A DNA stretch of 64,000 nt from Actinospineispora eucalypti (GCA_014208095.1 JACHMT010000004.1:186001-250000), one strand, 5' to 3'; positions 18,464 to 29,744 are shown, counted from the first letter of the stretch. The notes: generated from the letters alone by a model not told the origin. Translations and numbers: made by a program.

Positions 18464-19729
18464 GTGGCCCTGGTCGTACAGAAGTACGGCGGATCATCGC
18501 TGGAGGACGCGGAGCGCATCAAGCGGGTGGCCGAACGGATCGTTCGCGCCCGCAAGGAGGGACACGACGTCGTCGTGGTGGCCTCCGCGATGGGCGACAC
18601 CACCGACGACCTGATCGAACTGGCCGAACAGGTCAGCCCGTCCCCGCCGCCGCGCGAGATGGACATGCTGCTCACCTCGGGCGAGCGGATCTCCAACGCG
18701 CTGCTGGCGATGGCGATCCACGCGCTCGGCGTGGAGGCCCGGTCGTTCACCGGCTCGCAGGCCGGCATGATCACCACGTCCAAGCACGGCGATGCCCGGA
18801 TCGTGGAGGTCAACCCCGGGCGGCTCAAGTCGGCGCTCTCCGAGGGGGCGATCGTGCTGGTCGCCGGCTTCCAGGGGATGAGCGGCGACTCGCGCGAGAT
18901 CACCACGCTGGGGCGGGGCGGCTCGGACACCACCGCCGTGGCGCTGGCCGCCGCGCTGCGCGCCGACGTGTGCGAGATCTACACCGACGTGGACGGCGTC
19001 TTCTCCGCCGACCCGCGCATCGTGCGCGACGCCGCGCCGCTGGACACGGTCTGCTACGAGGAAATGCTCGAGCTGGCCGCCTGCGGCGCGAAGGTGCTGC
19101 ACCTGCGCGCGGTCGAGTACGCCCGCCGGTACGGGGTACCCCTGAGGGTGCGGTCCTCGTACAACGACAAGTTGGGCACCCTGATCACCGGCTCGCTGGA
19201 GGACATTCCGTTGGAACAGGCGATTCTGACCGGCGTCGCGCACGACCGCTCGGAGGGCAAGGTGACGGTGACCGGCGTGCCGGACACCCCGGGCCACGCC
19301 GCGCGCATCTTCCGGGCGGTGGCCGACGCCGAGATCAACATCGACATGGTGCTGCAGAACATCTCGCACGCCGCCAACCGGCGCACCGACATCACCTTCA
19401 CGCTGCCCCGCTCGGACGGGCCGACCGCCGTCGCCGCGCTGGAGAAGGCCAAGGCGCAGATCGGCTTCGAAGAGGTCTTCTACGACGAGAACGTGGGCAA
19501 GGTCTCGCTGGTCGGCGCGGGTATGCGGTCGCACCCGGGCGTCACGGCGACATTCTGCGAAAGCCTGTCCAGAGCCGGGATAAACATCGAGACCATGAAC
19601 ACCTCGGAGATCCGGATCTCCGTGCTGTGCCGGGAGGACCAGCTGGACACCGCCGTGCGGGCGCTGCACGAGGCGTTCGAGCTGGGTGGCGAGGAGGAAG
19701 CCGTGGTGCACGCGGGGAGTGGCCGATGA
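18464..19729 (+). CDS. ask: aspartate kinase, alpha subunit
   Basis: 421 residues, the same length as Corynebacterium glutamicum LysC. It phosphorylates aspartate, the entry to lysine, threonine, methionine and diaminopimelate. [20 protein letters not shown] is the family N-terminal signature; [19 protein letters not shown] is the kinase loop; two ACT domains follow ([20 protein letters not shown] and [20 protein letters not shown]), the site of lysine/threonine feedback. GGAGG lies about 9 bp upstream of GTG 18464. It overlaps asd by 4 bp. An internal start for a beta subunit is at 19211. Confidence 0.97.
   Translation: MALVVQKYGGSSLEDAERIKRVAERIVRARKEGHDVVVVASAMGDTTDDLIELAEQVSPSPPPREMDMLLTSGERISNALLAMAIHALGVEARSFTGSQAGMITTSKHGDARIVEVNPGRLKSALSEGAIVLVAGFQGMSGDSREITTLGRGGSDTTAVALAAALRADVCEIYTDVDGVFSADPRIVRDAAPLDTVCYEEMLELAACGAKVLHLRAVEYARRYGVPLRVRSSYNDKLGTLITGSLEDIPLEQAILTGVAHDRSEGKVTVTGVPDTPGHAARIFRAVADAEINIDMVLQNISHAANRRTDITFTLPRSDGPTAVAALEKAKAQIGFEEVFYDENVGKVSLVGAGMRSHPGVTATFCESLSRAGINIETMNTSEIRISVLCREDQLDTAVRALHEAFELGGEEEAVVHAGSGR
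19211..19729 (+). other. predicted internal translation start for aspartate kinase beta subunit
   Basis: Within ask, GGAGG is followed 7 bp later by an in-frame TTG at 19211, giving a 172-residue product made of the two ACT domains. That is exactly the length of the C. glutamicum LysC beta subunit and begins at the equivalent point, just before [17 protein letters not shown]. Heterotetrameric alpha2beta2 aspartate kinases rely on such a start. Confidence 0.75.
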
Positions 19730-20781
19730 GCACGCTGGCGATCGTGGGGGCCACCGGTGCGGTCGGCACCACGATGATCGACATCATTGACTCGCGCGAG
19801 TCGGTGCCGTGGTCGGAGATCCGGCTGGTCGCCTCGGCCCGCTCGGCGGGCAAGAAGCTCACCGTGCGCGGCCGGGAGCAGACCGTCCTCGAACTCAAAC
19901 CTGAGGTGTTCGACGGGGTGGACGTCGCGCTGTTCGACGTGCCGGACGAGGTCAGCGCCGAGTGGGCGCCGATCGCCGCCGCCCGGGGCGCCGTCGCGGT
20001 GGACAACTCCGGCGCCTTCCGGATGGACCCGGACGTGCCGCTGGTCGTCCCCGAGGTGAATGCCGCGGAAACCGCGAACCGGCCGAAGGGGATCATCGCC
20101 AACCCCAACTGCACCACGCTGTCCATGATGGCCGCGATGGGCGCGCTGCACCGGGCCTTCGAGCTGAAGGCGCTGGTCGTGGCCTCCTACCAGGCCGCGT
20201 CCGGGGCCGGCCAGGCCGGCGTGGACCGGCTCTACGCTGAGCTTTCCGCCGTGGCCGGGCAGCCGGTCGGGGTACGGGCCGGGGACGTGGCGGGCGCGCT
20301 GAGCGCGGCCGGCCTGAGCGCCGATTCGCCGTTCCCCGCGCCGCTGGCGCTGAACGTGGTGCCCTGGGCGGGCTCGGTGAAGGACGACGGCTGGTCGTCC
20401 GAGGAGCTGAAGGTGCGCAACGAGTCGCGCAAGATCCTCGGCATCCCGGACCTGAAGGTGTCCGCGACCTGCGTGCGGGTGCCGGTGGTCACCACCCATG
20501 CGCTGGCCGTGCACGCCACCTTCGGCTCGGAGGTCTCGGTGGACAAGGCGCGCGCGGTGCTGGCCGCCCAGCCGTCCATCGTGCTGCGCGATGACCCGGC
20601 CGCCGGCCGCTGGCCCACCCCGGCCGACGTGGTCGGCGAGGACCCGACCTGGGTCGGCCGGATCCGCCAGGCGCTGGACTTCCCCAACACCCTGGAACTG
20701 TTCGTGTGCGGCGACAACCTGCGCAAGGGCGCCGCCCTCAACACGTACGAGATCGCTGAGACGGTTGTTACTTCGGGGTAG
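19726..20781 (+). CDS. asd: aspartate-semialdehyde dehydrogenase
   Basis: 351 residues. It reduces aspartyl phosphate to the semialdehyde using NADPH, directly after aspartate kinase. [15 protein letters not shown] is the nucleotide-binding glycine loop; [10 protein letters not shown] contains the catalytic Cys; [13 protein letters not shown] is the family signature; and the C-terminal [13 protein letters not shown] carries the acid/base His. The ATG overlaps the ask stop (ATGA), so the pair forms the classical ask-asd operon. Confidence 0.97.
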   Translation: MSTLAIVGATGAVGTTMIDIIDSRESVPWSEIRLVASARSAGKKLTVRGREQTVLELKPEVFDGVDVALFDVPDEVSAEWAPIAAARGAVAVDNSGAFRMDPDVPLVVPEVNAAETANRPKGIIANPNCTTLSMMAAMGALHRAFELKALVVASYQAASGAGQAGVDRLYAELSAVAGQPVGVRAGDVAGALSAAGLSADSPFPAPLALNVVPWAGSVKDDGWSSEELKVRNESRKILGIPDLKVSATCVRVPVVTTHALAVHATFGSEVSVDKARAVLAAQPSIVLRDDPAAGRWPTPADVVGEDPTWVGRIRQALDFPNTLELFVCGDNLRKGAALNTYEIAETVVTSG

Positions 20782-20877
20782 GGGAACTCGGGGACGCTTC
20801 AGGCCGTTCTGCTGGCGTTCGATCATGAAAATGACCCCCGATGTACCCGCCCTTCACAGAGTAAGGACCCGTACACC

Positions 20878-21420
20878 GTGAGCCTGGACGAACTGCTCTC
20901 CCGCCGCCCCAACCCCGCCGGAGTGGTGCGTAACCTCTCCGCCCCGCCGATCGAGCGGCTGGCCATCGTGACCTGCATGGATGCCCGGATCGCCGCGTTC
21001 GGCGTCTTCGGCCTGCGGCTCGGCGACGCGCACATCATCCGCAACGCGGGCGCCGCCGTGACCAGCGACGTGATCCGCTCGCTGGCCATCAGCCAGCGCA
21101 AGCTGGGCACCCGCAACGTGATCCTGATGGCGCACACCGGCTGCGGCATGCTCTCGTTCACCGACGACGAGTTCATCTCCGAGCTGACCGACGCCACCGG
21201 GCAGCCGCCGACCTGGCGGCCGGGCACCTTCTCCGACCCGGTGCAGCACGTCCGGCACGGCATCGCGCAGCTGCGCACCAGCCCGTTCCTGCACGCGGAC
21301 ACGGTGGTGCGGGGGTTTGTCTTCGACCTGCAGACCGGGTCGGTGGACGAGGTGCGGGACGAGGCCCCGGTGCCGGCCACCCGCAAACCCGCGCGCGCCG
21401 AAGCGGCCAGCTCCGGCTAG
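20878..21420 (+). CDS. beta-class carbonic anhydrase
   Basis: 180 residues. VTCMDARIAAFG holds the first zinc Cys and the Asp-Arg dyad; MAHTGCGML provides the second His and Cys, so the zinc site is complete. The enzyme hydrates CO2 to bicarbonate. It is the short, mycobacterial Rv1284-like type by length and by the IIRNAGAAVTSDVIRSLAIS stretch. The C-terminal 15 residues are a charged tail. It starts with GTG 96 bp after asd and overlaps the convergent next gene by 4 bp. Confidence 0.93.
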   Translation: MSLDELLSRRPNPAGVVRNLSAPPIERLAIVTCMDARIAAFGVFGLRLGDAHIIRNAGAAVTSDVIRSLAISQRKLGTRNVILMAHTGCGMLSFTDDEFISELTDATGQPPTWRPGTFSDPVQHVRHGIAQLRTSPFLHADTVVRGFVFDLQTGSVDEVRDEAPVPATRKPARAEAASSG

Positions 21421-22091
21421 GCCAGGCCCCGGACCAGGCGCAACGGCTCGGTGTGGCGATACCAGGTCCACCGGGTAACCGGGCGCGGGTGCGGTTCGCC
21501 GTCGATGGTCACGGTGGCGGGCGTGCAGCCGATCTGTACCGCGCGGCCGGGGACCGGCCTCACCCGGCGGCCGAACAGGCCGGACCTGCGCACCCCGACC
21601 AGCACGCCGTGCGGCGCGACCGGGGTCACCTCCAGCCGGCCGGCCTGGCCGCGCAGCACCACCTGGTCGTCGCAGTAGACGACGCCGCTTATCGGCCGGA
21701 TCTCCCCCCGGCCGACAAGCACCCCGCCGGCGTCGTCCCGGACCAACGGCACCGGGTCGGGCTCGCCGTGCGCGGCCAGCTTCGCCGCCGTGGCCGGCGC
21801 GGTGGGCAGCGACCAGATGTCCGCCACCCGGGAGTCCGCGTGGGCGGGCAGGTAGGCGACCTCGGTCGTGGCCAGGCGCTCGGTCCGCAGCAACCGCAGG
21901 ACCAGCGCGTTCAGGTCGGCGTCGGTGCCGGCCAGGACCACCCGGTCCGGCGCGGGGTCGGCCAGCAACGGGGCCAGATCGGTGCGCCCCGGCCGGGCCG
22001 GCAGGTCGTGTGCCGGCGTGCCGGCGAGCGCCTCCGGCAACGCTCCGTGCCGGTCCCGCCACGCCGGGCACACCAGGGCAACGATCGTCAC
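21417..22091 (-). CDS. conserved hypothetical protein, possible diacylglycerol-kinase-like fold
   Basis: 224 residues. [19 protein letters not shown] resembles the GGDGT-type loop of lipid/NAD kinases in position and spacing but lacks the GGDG residues, so catalysis is unlikely as drawn; the rest has alternating strands and ends in [21 protein letters not shown] do not recognise the function. GTG at 22091 yields a clean [14 protein letters not shown] start, whereas the longer ORF reaches into the purA leader. It diverges from purA with about 107 bp between starts. Confidence 0.65.
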   Translation of the reverse strand: MTIVALVCPAWRDRHGALPEALAGTPAHDLPARPGRTDLAPLLADPAPDRVVLAGTDADLNALVLRLLRTERLATTEVAYLPAHADSRVADIWSLPTAPATAAKLAAHGEPDPVPLVRDDAGGVLVGRGEIRPISGVVYCDDQVVLRGQAGRLEVTPVAPHGVLVGVRRSGLFGRRVRPVPGRAVQIGCTPATVTIDGEPHPRPVTRWTWYRHTEPLRLVRGLA

Positions 22092-22198
22092 GCCCGGACT
22101 TTGCCACATGCACTTATCGGGCCCCGTTGAGTTACCCTTCGACGGGCCCGTGCGCGTGGCCCGGCAACAATTCCCCAAGGCCAGGAGTGAGGGCTGAC

Positions 22199-23473
<1,275 letters not shown>

Positions 23474-23474
23474 A

Positions 23475-23614
23475 CCCATATCGCGGGTTCCGCCGGCCCA
23501 TATCGCGGCCCTCACCAGTCCATGTCGCGGATTTTCGCAGTGGGTGAGCTGGGCGAACCCGCGATATGACGTGGGGAAACCCGCGACATGGCGTGGCGTA
23601 ACCCGCGATATGGG
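23475..23614. repeat. array of about 22-bp CCATATCGCGGGTT direct then inverted repeats
   Basis: Three direct copies based on CCCATATCGCGG(GTT) spaced about 22-23 bp are followed by three reverse-complement copies (AACCCGCGATATG, AACCCGCGACATGG, AACCCGCGATATGGGG). It fills the gap between convergent purA and the GDPD gene. The unit differs from the 5623-5775 array but the architecture is the same. Confidence 0.85.
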
Positions 23615-23615
23615 G

Positions 23616-24746
23616 TTAGGGGGTGCGGAACTCGCGGCGGGCTTCCACGGCGGTGTCGGTGTTGTCGGTGAAGATGCCGTCCACGCCGAGCTTGAAGTAC
23701 TGGATGTCCTCGTCGATGGCGCGGCCGTAGTCGGTGGGGTTGGCGGAGCTGCGCAGGTCGGCCGGCAGGAACTGGTTCTCGTTGCGGAAGGTGAACGGGT
23801 GCACCAGCAGGCCGGCCCTGTGCGCGTCGGCGATCAGCGTGGTGGGGGCACCCGCGACGCCGTCCGCGCTGGTCGGGACGATGTAGGTCTTGGCCGGTCC
23901 GATGCCTCGGGCGTACTTGGCGATCTCGGCCAGGCCGGCCGGGGTGACCAGGTCGGCGTAGGTGCGCTTGTCGCCGGCGGCGACCAGGTCGGCCGGGGCG
24001 CCGGATGAGTCGATCAGCTGGATCAGCGGAACCTTCAGCTCCTTGTGCAGCTCACGCAGGTTGCCGGTCTCGAAGGACTGCACGAACACCTTCGCGTCCG
24101 GGCGGTTGAGCCCGTTGCGGTTCAGCGCATCGACCAGGCCGGGCTCGACGGGCAGCCCGACAGACCGGAAGTACGTGGGGTGCTTGGTCTCCGGGTAGAT
24201 GCCGATCTCCCGGTGCAGCTCGGCGGACAGGCGGTTGCGCAGGTCGATGACCTCCTGGAAGGTCGGGATCTGGAACCGGCCGTTGTACATGGTGTTGCGC
24301 GCGCGGACCTCGGGGATCCGCTCGGTGGCGCGCAGGGTGCGCAGCTCGGCCAAGGTGAAGTCCTCGGTGAACCAGCCGGTCATGGCCGTGCCGTCGACGG
24401 TCTTGGTGGTCTTGCGGGAGGCGAACTCGGGGTGCGCGGCGACGTCGGTCGTTCCGCCGATCTCCGGCTCGTGCCGGGCGACCAGCTGGCCGTCCTTGGT
24501 GGAGACCAGGTCCGGCTCGATGTAGTCGGCGCCCATCCGCGCGGCCAGCTCGTAGGAGGCCAGGGTGTGCTCGGGGCGGTACCCGGAGGCGCCCCGGTGA
24601 CCGATGATCAGCGGCCCGGCGGTCTCCGGGGCGGGCGCGCCGGCCGCCGCCGGCTGGCCGGAACCCCCGTTCCCGCCGCAGGCGGAGACCATGGTGAACG
24701 TGGTGGCGAGCAACAACCAGGCCAGCGGGCGCGTGGCGATCGACAT
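23616..24746 (-). CDS. glpQ: glycerophosphodiester phosphodiesterase, lipoprotein
   Basis: 376 residues. The N-terminus is a lipoprotein signal ending MVSAC. The catalytic GDPD signatures follow: IIGHRGASGYRPEHTLASY (HR...E), ADYIEPDLVSTKDGQLVARH (E, D and H), then QSFETGNLREL and the C-terminal GVDGIFTDNTDTA. The enzyme hydrolyses glycerophosphodiesters released from phospholipids or wall teichoic acids to glycerol-3-phosphate. Its length, with an insertion between the first and second halves, fits the periplasmic GlpQ group. It is transcribed toward purA. Confidence 0.93.
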   Translation of the reverse strand: MSIATRPLAWLLLATTFTMVSACGGNGGSGQPAAAGAPAPETAGPLIIGHRGASGYRPEHTLASYELAARMGADYIEPDLVSTKDGQLVARHEPEIGGTTDVAAHPEFASRKTTKTVDGTAMTGWFTEDFTLAELRTLRATERIPEVRARNTMYNGRFQIPTFQEVIDLRNRLSAELHREIGIYPETKHPTYFRSVGLPVEPGLVDALNRNGLNRPDAKVFVQSFETGNLRELHKELKVPLIQLIDSSGAPADLVAAGDKRTYADLVTPAGLAEIAKYARGIGPAKTYIVPTSADGVAGAPTTLIADAHRAGLLVHPFTFRNENQFLPADLRSSANPTDYGRAIDEDIQYFKLGVDGIFTDNTDTAVEARREFRTP

Positions 24747-24795
24747 GGCGAAACCTTACGTCGCACGCGGCGACGAACGGATGAACACAACACGT

Positions 24796-26376
24796 CTAGT
24801 CGTCCCGTGAAAGCATCGCCTCCTCGAGGTCCAGCTCGCGCAGGACTCGGCGGAGCACCTCGTCGTCGATACGGCCCTCGTCGCGGTGCTGGATGAACAC
24901 CTCCCGCTCGGCGGCGACCATCTCCCGGCGCAGCCGCCGGTGCGCGGCGGCCGGGCTCTCCCCGGCCTCCTCGGCACTGCGGCCGAGCCGTTCCCAGGAC
25001 GAGTTGGTGCGCATCTGGGCCATGTAGCGCAGCTTGTCGACGGTGCGCTGGGCCACGCCGGGGTCCTGCCCGAGCTCGTCCAGCCGGGCCACCGCCGCCC
25101 GGCCGGCCTCGTGCTGGGCCTGCGCCTCGGCCAGTGCGTCGGCGGCGGACTCCTCGCCCCGCACGCCCAGCCGGCGGATCACCCAGGGCAGCGTCATGCC
25201 GTGCAGCATCAGGGTGGCCACGGTGACCACGAAGGCCAGGAAGATCAGTGCCTCCCGGTACGGCACGCCGGGCGTGATGGCGAACGCCGCCGCCAGCGAC
25301 ACCACGCCGCGCATCCCGGCCCAGGAGATCACCGCCGGGGTGCGCCAGTTCGGCAGCGGGTCCCGCCGGCGCAGCTTCTTGGACACCAGCCGGGGCAGGT
25401 AGGTCGCCGGGTACACCCACGCCACCCTGGCCAGCACGGCGACCGCGGTCAGGGCCAGCCCGACCAGCAGCAGCGGCCCGGCCGCGCCGTACCCACTGCC
25501 GCCGCTCAGCTCGCGCACCACGCTGGTCAGCTGCAGGCCGATCAGCGCGAACACCACCGACTCGAGCACGGTGTCCGAGGCGCGCCACACCGCCTCGTCC
25601 TGCAGCCGGGTGGCGTAGCCGGTTTCCGGTGCCTTGTGGCCCAGGTAGAGGCCGGTGGCCACCACGGCGAGCAGGCCGGAGGTGTGCGCCTCCTCGGCGA
25701 TGATGTACACCGCGAACGGCACGGCCAGGCCGAGCGCACTCTCGATCGGCGGGTCGGCCAGCCGCACCCGCACCCGGTGCACCACCCAGCCCACGCCCAG
25801 CCCGATCGCCGCGCCACCCACGCCGGCCAGCAGGAACATGCCGACGCCGCTCATCAGGGACACCCCGGCCCCGGCCGCCGCCGCCACCGCCACCCGGAAC
25901 AAGGTCAGCGCGGTGGCGTCGTTGACCAGGCTCTCCCCGGCCAGGATGGTCATCACCCGCCGGGGCAACCCGAGCCGGCGGCCGACCGCGACGGCGGCCA
26001 CCGCGTCCGGCGGCGCCACCACCGCCCCGAGCACCAGCGCGGCGGGCAGCGGAAGCCCGGGCACCAGCCACCAGGCGACCAGCCCCACGGCCGCCGTGGT
26101 GAACACCACCAGGCCGACGGCGAGCAGCCCGATCGCCCGGATGTTGGCCCGGAAGCCCAGGTAGCTGGAGTCCAGAGCGGCCGAGTAGAGCAGCGGCGTG
26201 AGCACCAGCAGCAGCACGACCTCCGGCTCGATGCGGAAGTCCGGCACACCGGGTATGAACGACACCGCGATGCCGACGACGACCAGGACCAGGGTGGGCG
26301 CAACCTCCCGCCGGCGGCACACCCAGGCCACGGCGAGCGATCCGAGCACCAACGCGATCAGCGGCAGCACGTTCAT
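24796..26376 (-). CDS. monovalent cation:proton antiporter, CPA1/NhaP type
   Basis: 526 residues: about 12 helices then a cytoplasmic tail of about 110 residues. GAVVAPPDAVAAVAVGRRLG, AGESLVNDATALTLF and ISWAGMRGVVSLAAAFAI are the CPA1 ion-binding and pore motifs (ND pair included). It exchanges Na+ or K+ for protons across the membrane. The tail is charged and helical, ending VLRRVLRELDLEEAMLSRDD. Its ATG is just 19 bp from the divergent start of the UBP zinc-finger gene, a pairing also known as a fusion in other actinobacteria. Confidence 0.93.
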   Translation of the reverse strand: MNVLPLIALVLGSLAVAWVCRRREVAPTLVLVVVGIAVSFIPGVPDFRIEPEVVLLLVLTPLLYSAALDSSYLGFRANIRAIGLLAVGLVVFTTAAVGLVAWWLVPGLPLPAALVLGAVVAPPDAVAAVAVGRRLGLPRRVMTILAGESLVNDATALTLFRVAVAAAAGAGVSLMSGVGMFLLAGVGGAAIGLGVGWVVHRVRVRLADPPIESALGLAVPFAVYIIAEEAHTSGLLAVVATGLYLGHKAPETGYATRLQDEAVWRASDTVLESVVFALIGLQLTSVVRELSGGSGYGAAGPLLLVGLALTAVAVLARVAWVYPATYLPRLVSKKLRRRDPLPNWRTPAVISWAGMRGVVSLAAAFAITPGVPYREALIFLAFVVTVATLMLHGMTLPWVIRRLGVRGEESAADALAEAQAQHEAGRAAVARLDELGQDPGVAQRTVDKLRYMAQMRTNSSWERLGRSAEEAGESPAAAHRRLRREMVAAEREVFIQHRDEGRIDDEVLRRVLRELDLEEAMLSRDD

Positions 26377-26395
26377 GTCAGGAAGAATGCCTTAG

Positions 26396-26668
26396 GTGAG
26401 CTGTCAACACACCGAGGCGTTGGACGCCGAGCACTGGCGGGAGCCGCGACCTGACGCGACCGACGAATGTTACGACTGCGCGGCGGCCGGGGAGAGCGTC
26501 TGGGCGCACCTGCGCATGTGCCTGACCTGCGGACATGTCGCCTGCTGCGACTCCAGCCCGTTCCGGCACGCCACATTGCACGCCAAGGAGACCGGCCACC
26601 CGGTCATGCGCTCCTTCGAGCCGGGCGAGTCCTGGCGCTGGTGTTACCTGGACGAGTCGATCGTCTGA
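26396..26668 (+). CDS. UBP-type zinc-finger protein
   Basis: 90 residues consisting of little more than one ZnF-UBP domain. Zinc ligands are visible in order: C3xxH, ECYDC (CxxC), [10 protein letters not shown] (CxxC..H..C), then [11 protein letters not shown]. In eukaryotes this finger binds the C-terminal glycines of ubiquitin; this organism may have Pup rather than ubiquitin, and the bacterial ligand is unknown. The family often accompanies NhaP antiporters in bacteria, hinting at a regulatory partner. GTG at 26396, with only 19 bp to the antiporter start; it is 22 bp from purD. Confidence 0.88.
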   Translation: MSCQHTEALDAEHWREPRPDATDECYDCAAAGESVWAHLRMCLTCGHVACCDSSPFRHATLHAKETGHPVMRSFEPGESWRWCYLDESIV

Positions 26669-26690
26669 ACGGGCATTAGGCTGCGCGACT

Positions 26691-27956
26691 GTGCGAGTCC
26701 TGGTGATAGGCGGCGGAGCCCGAGAGCATGCGCTGGTCCTGGCCATGAGCCAGGATCCGGCGGTCACCGCGTTAGCCTGCGCACCGGGCAACGCCGGCAT
26801 CCACTCCCTGGCCGAGCCGCTCGGCCTGCCCGACCCCAACGACGGCGAGCAGGTCGCCGCGCTGGCCCGGCGCTGGCAGGCCGACCTGGTGGTGATCGGG
26901 CCGGAGGTGCCTCTGGTCGCCGGGGTGGCGGACGCGGTCCGCGCGGCCGGCATCGCCTGCTTCGGCCCTTCCGAGGCGGCGGCGGCGATCGAGGGTTCCA
27001 AGGCGTTCGCCAAGGACGTGATGGCGGCGGCCGGGGTGCTCACCGCGCGCGCCGAGGTCGTCGACAACCCCGGCCGGCTGGATGCCGCGCTGGCCCGGTT
27101 CGGCCCGATGTACGTGGTCAAGGACGACGGGTTGGCCGCCGGCAAGGGCGTGGTGGTGAGCCCGTCCTGCGAAGAGGCCCGGGCGCACGCGATGACCCTG
27201 CTGGACGCGGGCCACCCGGTGCTCCTGGAGGAGTACCTGGACGGGCCGGAGGTGTCGCTGTTCTGCCTGGTGGACGGCCAGACCGTGCGGCCGCTGCTGC
27301 CCGCGCAGGACTTCAAGCGGGTGGGTGACGAGGACACCGGGCCGAACACCGGCGGGATGGGCGCGTACGCGCCACTGCCCTGGGCGGCGCCGGACCTGGC
27401 CGAACAAATCGTGGCGGACGTGGTGGCGCCGGTGTGCGCCGAGCTGGACCGGCGGGGCACCCCGTTCTCCGGGCTGCTCTACGCCGGGCTGGCGCTGACC
27501 TCGGCCGGGGCCGCGGTGGTGGAGTTCAACTGCCGGTTCGGCGATCCGGAGACGCAGGCGGTGCTGGCCCTGCTGCGCAGCCCGCTGGCCGGGTTGCTGC
27601 ACGCGGTGGCGACCGGCGCGCTGGCCTCGGCCCCGGAGCTGGAGTGGGCGCCGGGATCGGCGGTGACCGTGGTGCTGGCTGCCGAGGGCTACCCGGGCAC
27701 CCCCCGGGTCGGCGACGTGATCGTCGGCGCGGAGGCGGACGGCGTGCTGCACGCCGGCACCCGGCGCCGCGACGACGGCGCGGTGCTCTCCTCGGGCGGC
27801 CGGGTGCTGTCCGTGGTCGGCACCGGCGGCGACCTGGCGGCGGCGCGCGCGGACGCCTACGAGCGGATGGCCAAGATCAAGCTGCCCGGGGGCCACTTCC
27901 GGTCGGACATCGGCCTGCGGGCGGCGGACGGCAAGGTCACCGTCCCGACCGGCTGA
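26691..27956 (+). CDS. purD: phosphoribosylamine-glycine ligase (GAR synthetase)
   Basis: 421 residues, full length. [18 protein letters not shown] is the N-terminal domain signature; the ATP-grasp core is [16 protein letters not shown] and [32 protein letters not shown] carries metal ligands; the last domain ends [16 protein letters not shown]. It ligates glycine to phosphoribosylamine, step two of purine synthesis. GTG at 26691 is the only start that preserves the Rossmann loop. It follows the UBP gene by 22 bp, so they may share a promoter. Confidence 0.97.
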   Translation: MRVLVIGGGAREHALVLAMSQDPAVTALACAPGNAGIHSLAEPLGLPDPNDGEQVAALARRWQADLVVIGPEVPLVAGVADAVRAAGIACFGPSEAAAAIEGSKAFAKDVMAAAGVLTARAEVVDNPGRLDAALARFGPMYVVKDDGLAAGKGVVVSPSCEEARAHAMTLLDAGHPVLLEEYLDGPEVSLFCLVDGQTVRPLLPAQDFKRVGDEDTGPNTGGMGAYAPLPWAAPDLAEQIVADVVAPVCAELDRRGTPFSGLLYAGLALTSAGAAVVEFNCRFGDPETQAVLALLRSPLAGLLHAVATGALASAPELEWAPGSAVTVVLAAEGYPGTPRVGDVIVGAEADGVLHAGTRRRDDGAVLSSGGRVLSVVGTGGDLAAARADAYERMAKIKLPGGHFRSDIGLRAADGKVTVPTG

Positions 27957-28013
27957 GCTGGATGCCCGGGCCGGGCCTTCCGGGCTCTCTGGCCGGCGGT
28001 TGGGAAAACCAGG

Positions 28014-28062
28014 TTGCCGCTTCCGGCATGTGTAAACGGCGTTTTATTGCCGGAAGCGGCAA
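28014..28062. repeat. hairpin element, TTGCCG family, copy 2
   Basis: TTGCCGCTTCCGGCA (28014-28028) pairs with TGCCGGAAGCGGCAA (28048-28062) around a 19-nt loop containing GTAAACGGCGTTT, clearly related to the loop of the element at 11095-11165 (GGTAACGACGTTT). Here the central 4 bp of each arm are flipped relative to copy 1. It lies between convergent purD and the glycosyltransferase gene, so may terminate both. The rest of 27957-28212 shows no gene. Confidence 0.8.
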
Positions 28063-28212
28063 GCGCGCTTTCCGGACTCCGTTCCTCTCAGGTGCGGGTG
28101 GTGCCATCGAGGCATATGGTGCTGGTGAGACGCGTGGGTTTCCGGTCGGAGGGCCGGCGCTCGAGACCGGCGCTCGGGGGCCGGCGCCGCCGGTGACGGT
28201 GGCGGTGGCGGA

Positions 28213-29457
28213 TCAGGCTTCGGCGGAGTCGGGTTCGGGTTTCGGTGCCGGCTCGGGTTCTGGCGCCGGTGAGCTGGGGCCGACGAGCTGGTCGGCCAGC
28301 TCGTCCAGCGCGCTGATCCGCTGGGTTATGCCGTCGGAGACCGGGATCCCGGCGGCCTCGGCCATGGCCTGCCAGCGGTGCGCCACGTCGTTGCCCCGCA
28401 GCGCGGCGGCCCGGGCGGCGTTGCCCAGGCGCTGGCTCTCCTCCGGGTCGCCCAGTGCCGCGGCCACCTCGGCCGGAAGCCGCTCCGAGTGCAGCGGGAA
28501 CTGCAACGGATGCGCGTCGGCGACGTACTCGCCGAACTGCCGCGAGGACGTCGGCAGATCGCCGGCCAGTGCGCACCCGGCGGCCATCGCCTCGTAGAAC
28601 CGGCTGCCCACCTCGCGGTGCCGCCGGTCCCGCCGGCGCCGGTTGAACTGGTCGAAGTTGGTCAGGAACACCCGCGACCGGGACGCCATGTTGGTGAAGA
28701 TCCGCCGGTGCTGCTCCACCGAGGTGACCGCGCCGAGCTGCCCGACGTCCTGTTGGTACTGCCCGTCGTTGTTCGCCGCCCACTGGCGCAGCAGCTGGTG
28801 CTGGCCGGGTGGCTCGGCGCCCGGGGAGAACACGTCGATGGACCGTTCGGCCGGGTCCTTGGTGGGGAACGCGAGCACGTCCAGCAGCGGCGGGACCACC
28901 CCGACGGTGTGCAGCCGTTCCGAGTGCATGAAGCCGAGCGGCGGGAACTCGCTGCCGGCGAACAGCGCGTCCACCCGGCGGCGCAGCATGGCGATGAGCT
29001 CCGGGTAGTGGCGGATCTCGTGCTCGGTGACCACGCCGATGTGCATCACCACCTGGCGGCCCAGCTCGTGCCACTCGGGCAGCCCGACCAGCACCGAAGC
29101 GTCGGTCAGGTCGCTGACCAGCACGATCAGTACGTCTGCCGGCTCGCCAAAGCGCTGGTGGTGCTCGATGCGGTACGGGTGGGCCAGCCGGGTGGCCCCC
29201 AGGGCGCGGCGCATCCACGGCAGGTGGAACGGCGGCCGGGCGAACCGGGGCGAGGCCAGCATGACCCGGTACATCCCGGCGGCCAGGGTGTCCCTGAGCA
29301 CGTCCTCCGCCTCGTGCAGGCCGCCGTAGTCGGCGATCGGCCGCACCTCGCGCAGGGTCAGGATGGCCACCGACGGGCCGTTCGGTTCGACTACTTCACC
29401 GGGCACCACCAGGGGCAACCCGGCGTCGGACGGACGAGCACTGGGGTGGAGCGGCAT
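28213..29457 (-). CDS. glycosyltransferase family 1-like protein
   Basis: About 414 residues. The C-terminal half has EVGSRFYEAMAAGCALAGDL and SRQFGEYV, the acidic-loop pattern of GT-B enzymes that binds a nucleotide sugar. The N-terminal part begins VVPGEVVEPNGPSVAILTLR; donor and acceptor are unknown. The tail is disordered (APEPEPAPKPEPDSAEA). ATG at 29457 is used: the upstream frame crosses the dusB promoter region. Between this start and dusB (29458-29744) no gene is seen. Confidence 0.72.
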   Translation of the reverse strand: MPLHPSARPSDAGLPLVVPGEVVEPNGPSVAILTLREVRPIADYGGLHEAEDVLRDTLAAGMYRVMLASPRFARPPFHLPWMRRALGATRLAHPYRIEHHQRFGEPADVLIVLVSDLTDASVLVGLPEWHELGRQVVMHIGVVTEHEIRHYPELIAMLRRRVDALFAGSEFPPLGFMHSERLHTVGVVPPLLDVLAFPTKDPAERSIDVFSPGAEPPGQHQLLRQWAANNDGQYQQDVGQLGAVTSVEQHRRIFTNMASRSRVFLTNFDQFNRRRRDRRHREVGSRFYEAMAAGCALAGDLPTSSRQFGEYVADAHPLQFPLHSERLPAEVAAALGDPEESQRLGNAARAAALRGNDVAHRWQAMAEAAGIPVSDGITQRISALDELADQLVGPSSPAPEPEPAPKPEPDSAEA

Positions 29458-29744
29458 CGCTGGGCTTCTCCGGTCGCTGGACGACCGGCGGCTGTCCCCC
29501 GGCCGCATCCCAGTATGGACCACCGGTGGGCCGAATCCCCAGAGCCGCACGGCCCCGAGCGGGTGGCCCGTGGTCGCGGCGAGTGCACGGCTGGCCGCGA
29601 TGAATGGGGAGCTGTACACGGTCGAGGACGAGGTCGCCGCCCACCGCAGGGCGTTGTCCTCCCGTGGAGTGACCACTGGATTGTGCGCATCCCGCCGATC
29701 GCCGCAGGTACCGTCGAGAGCCTCGAAACACGGCGAAAGCACTG

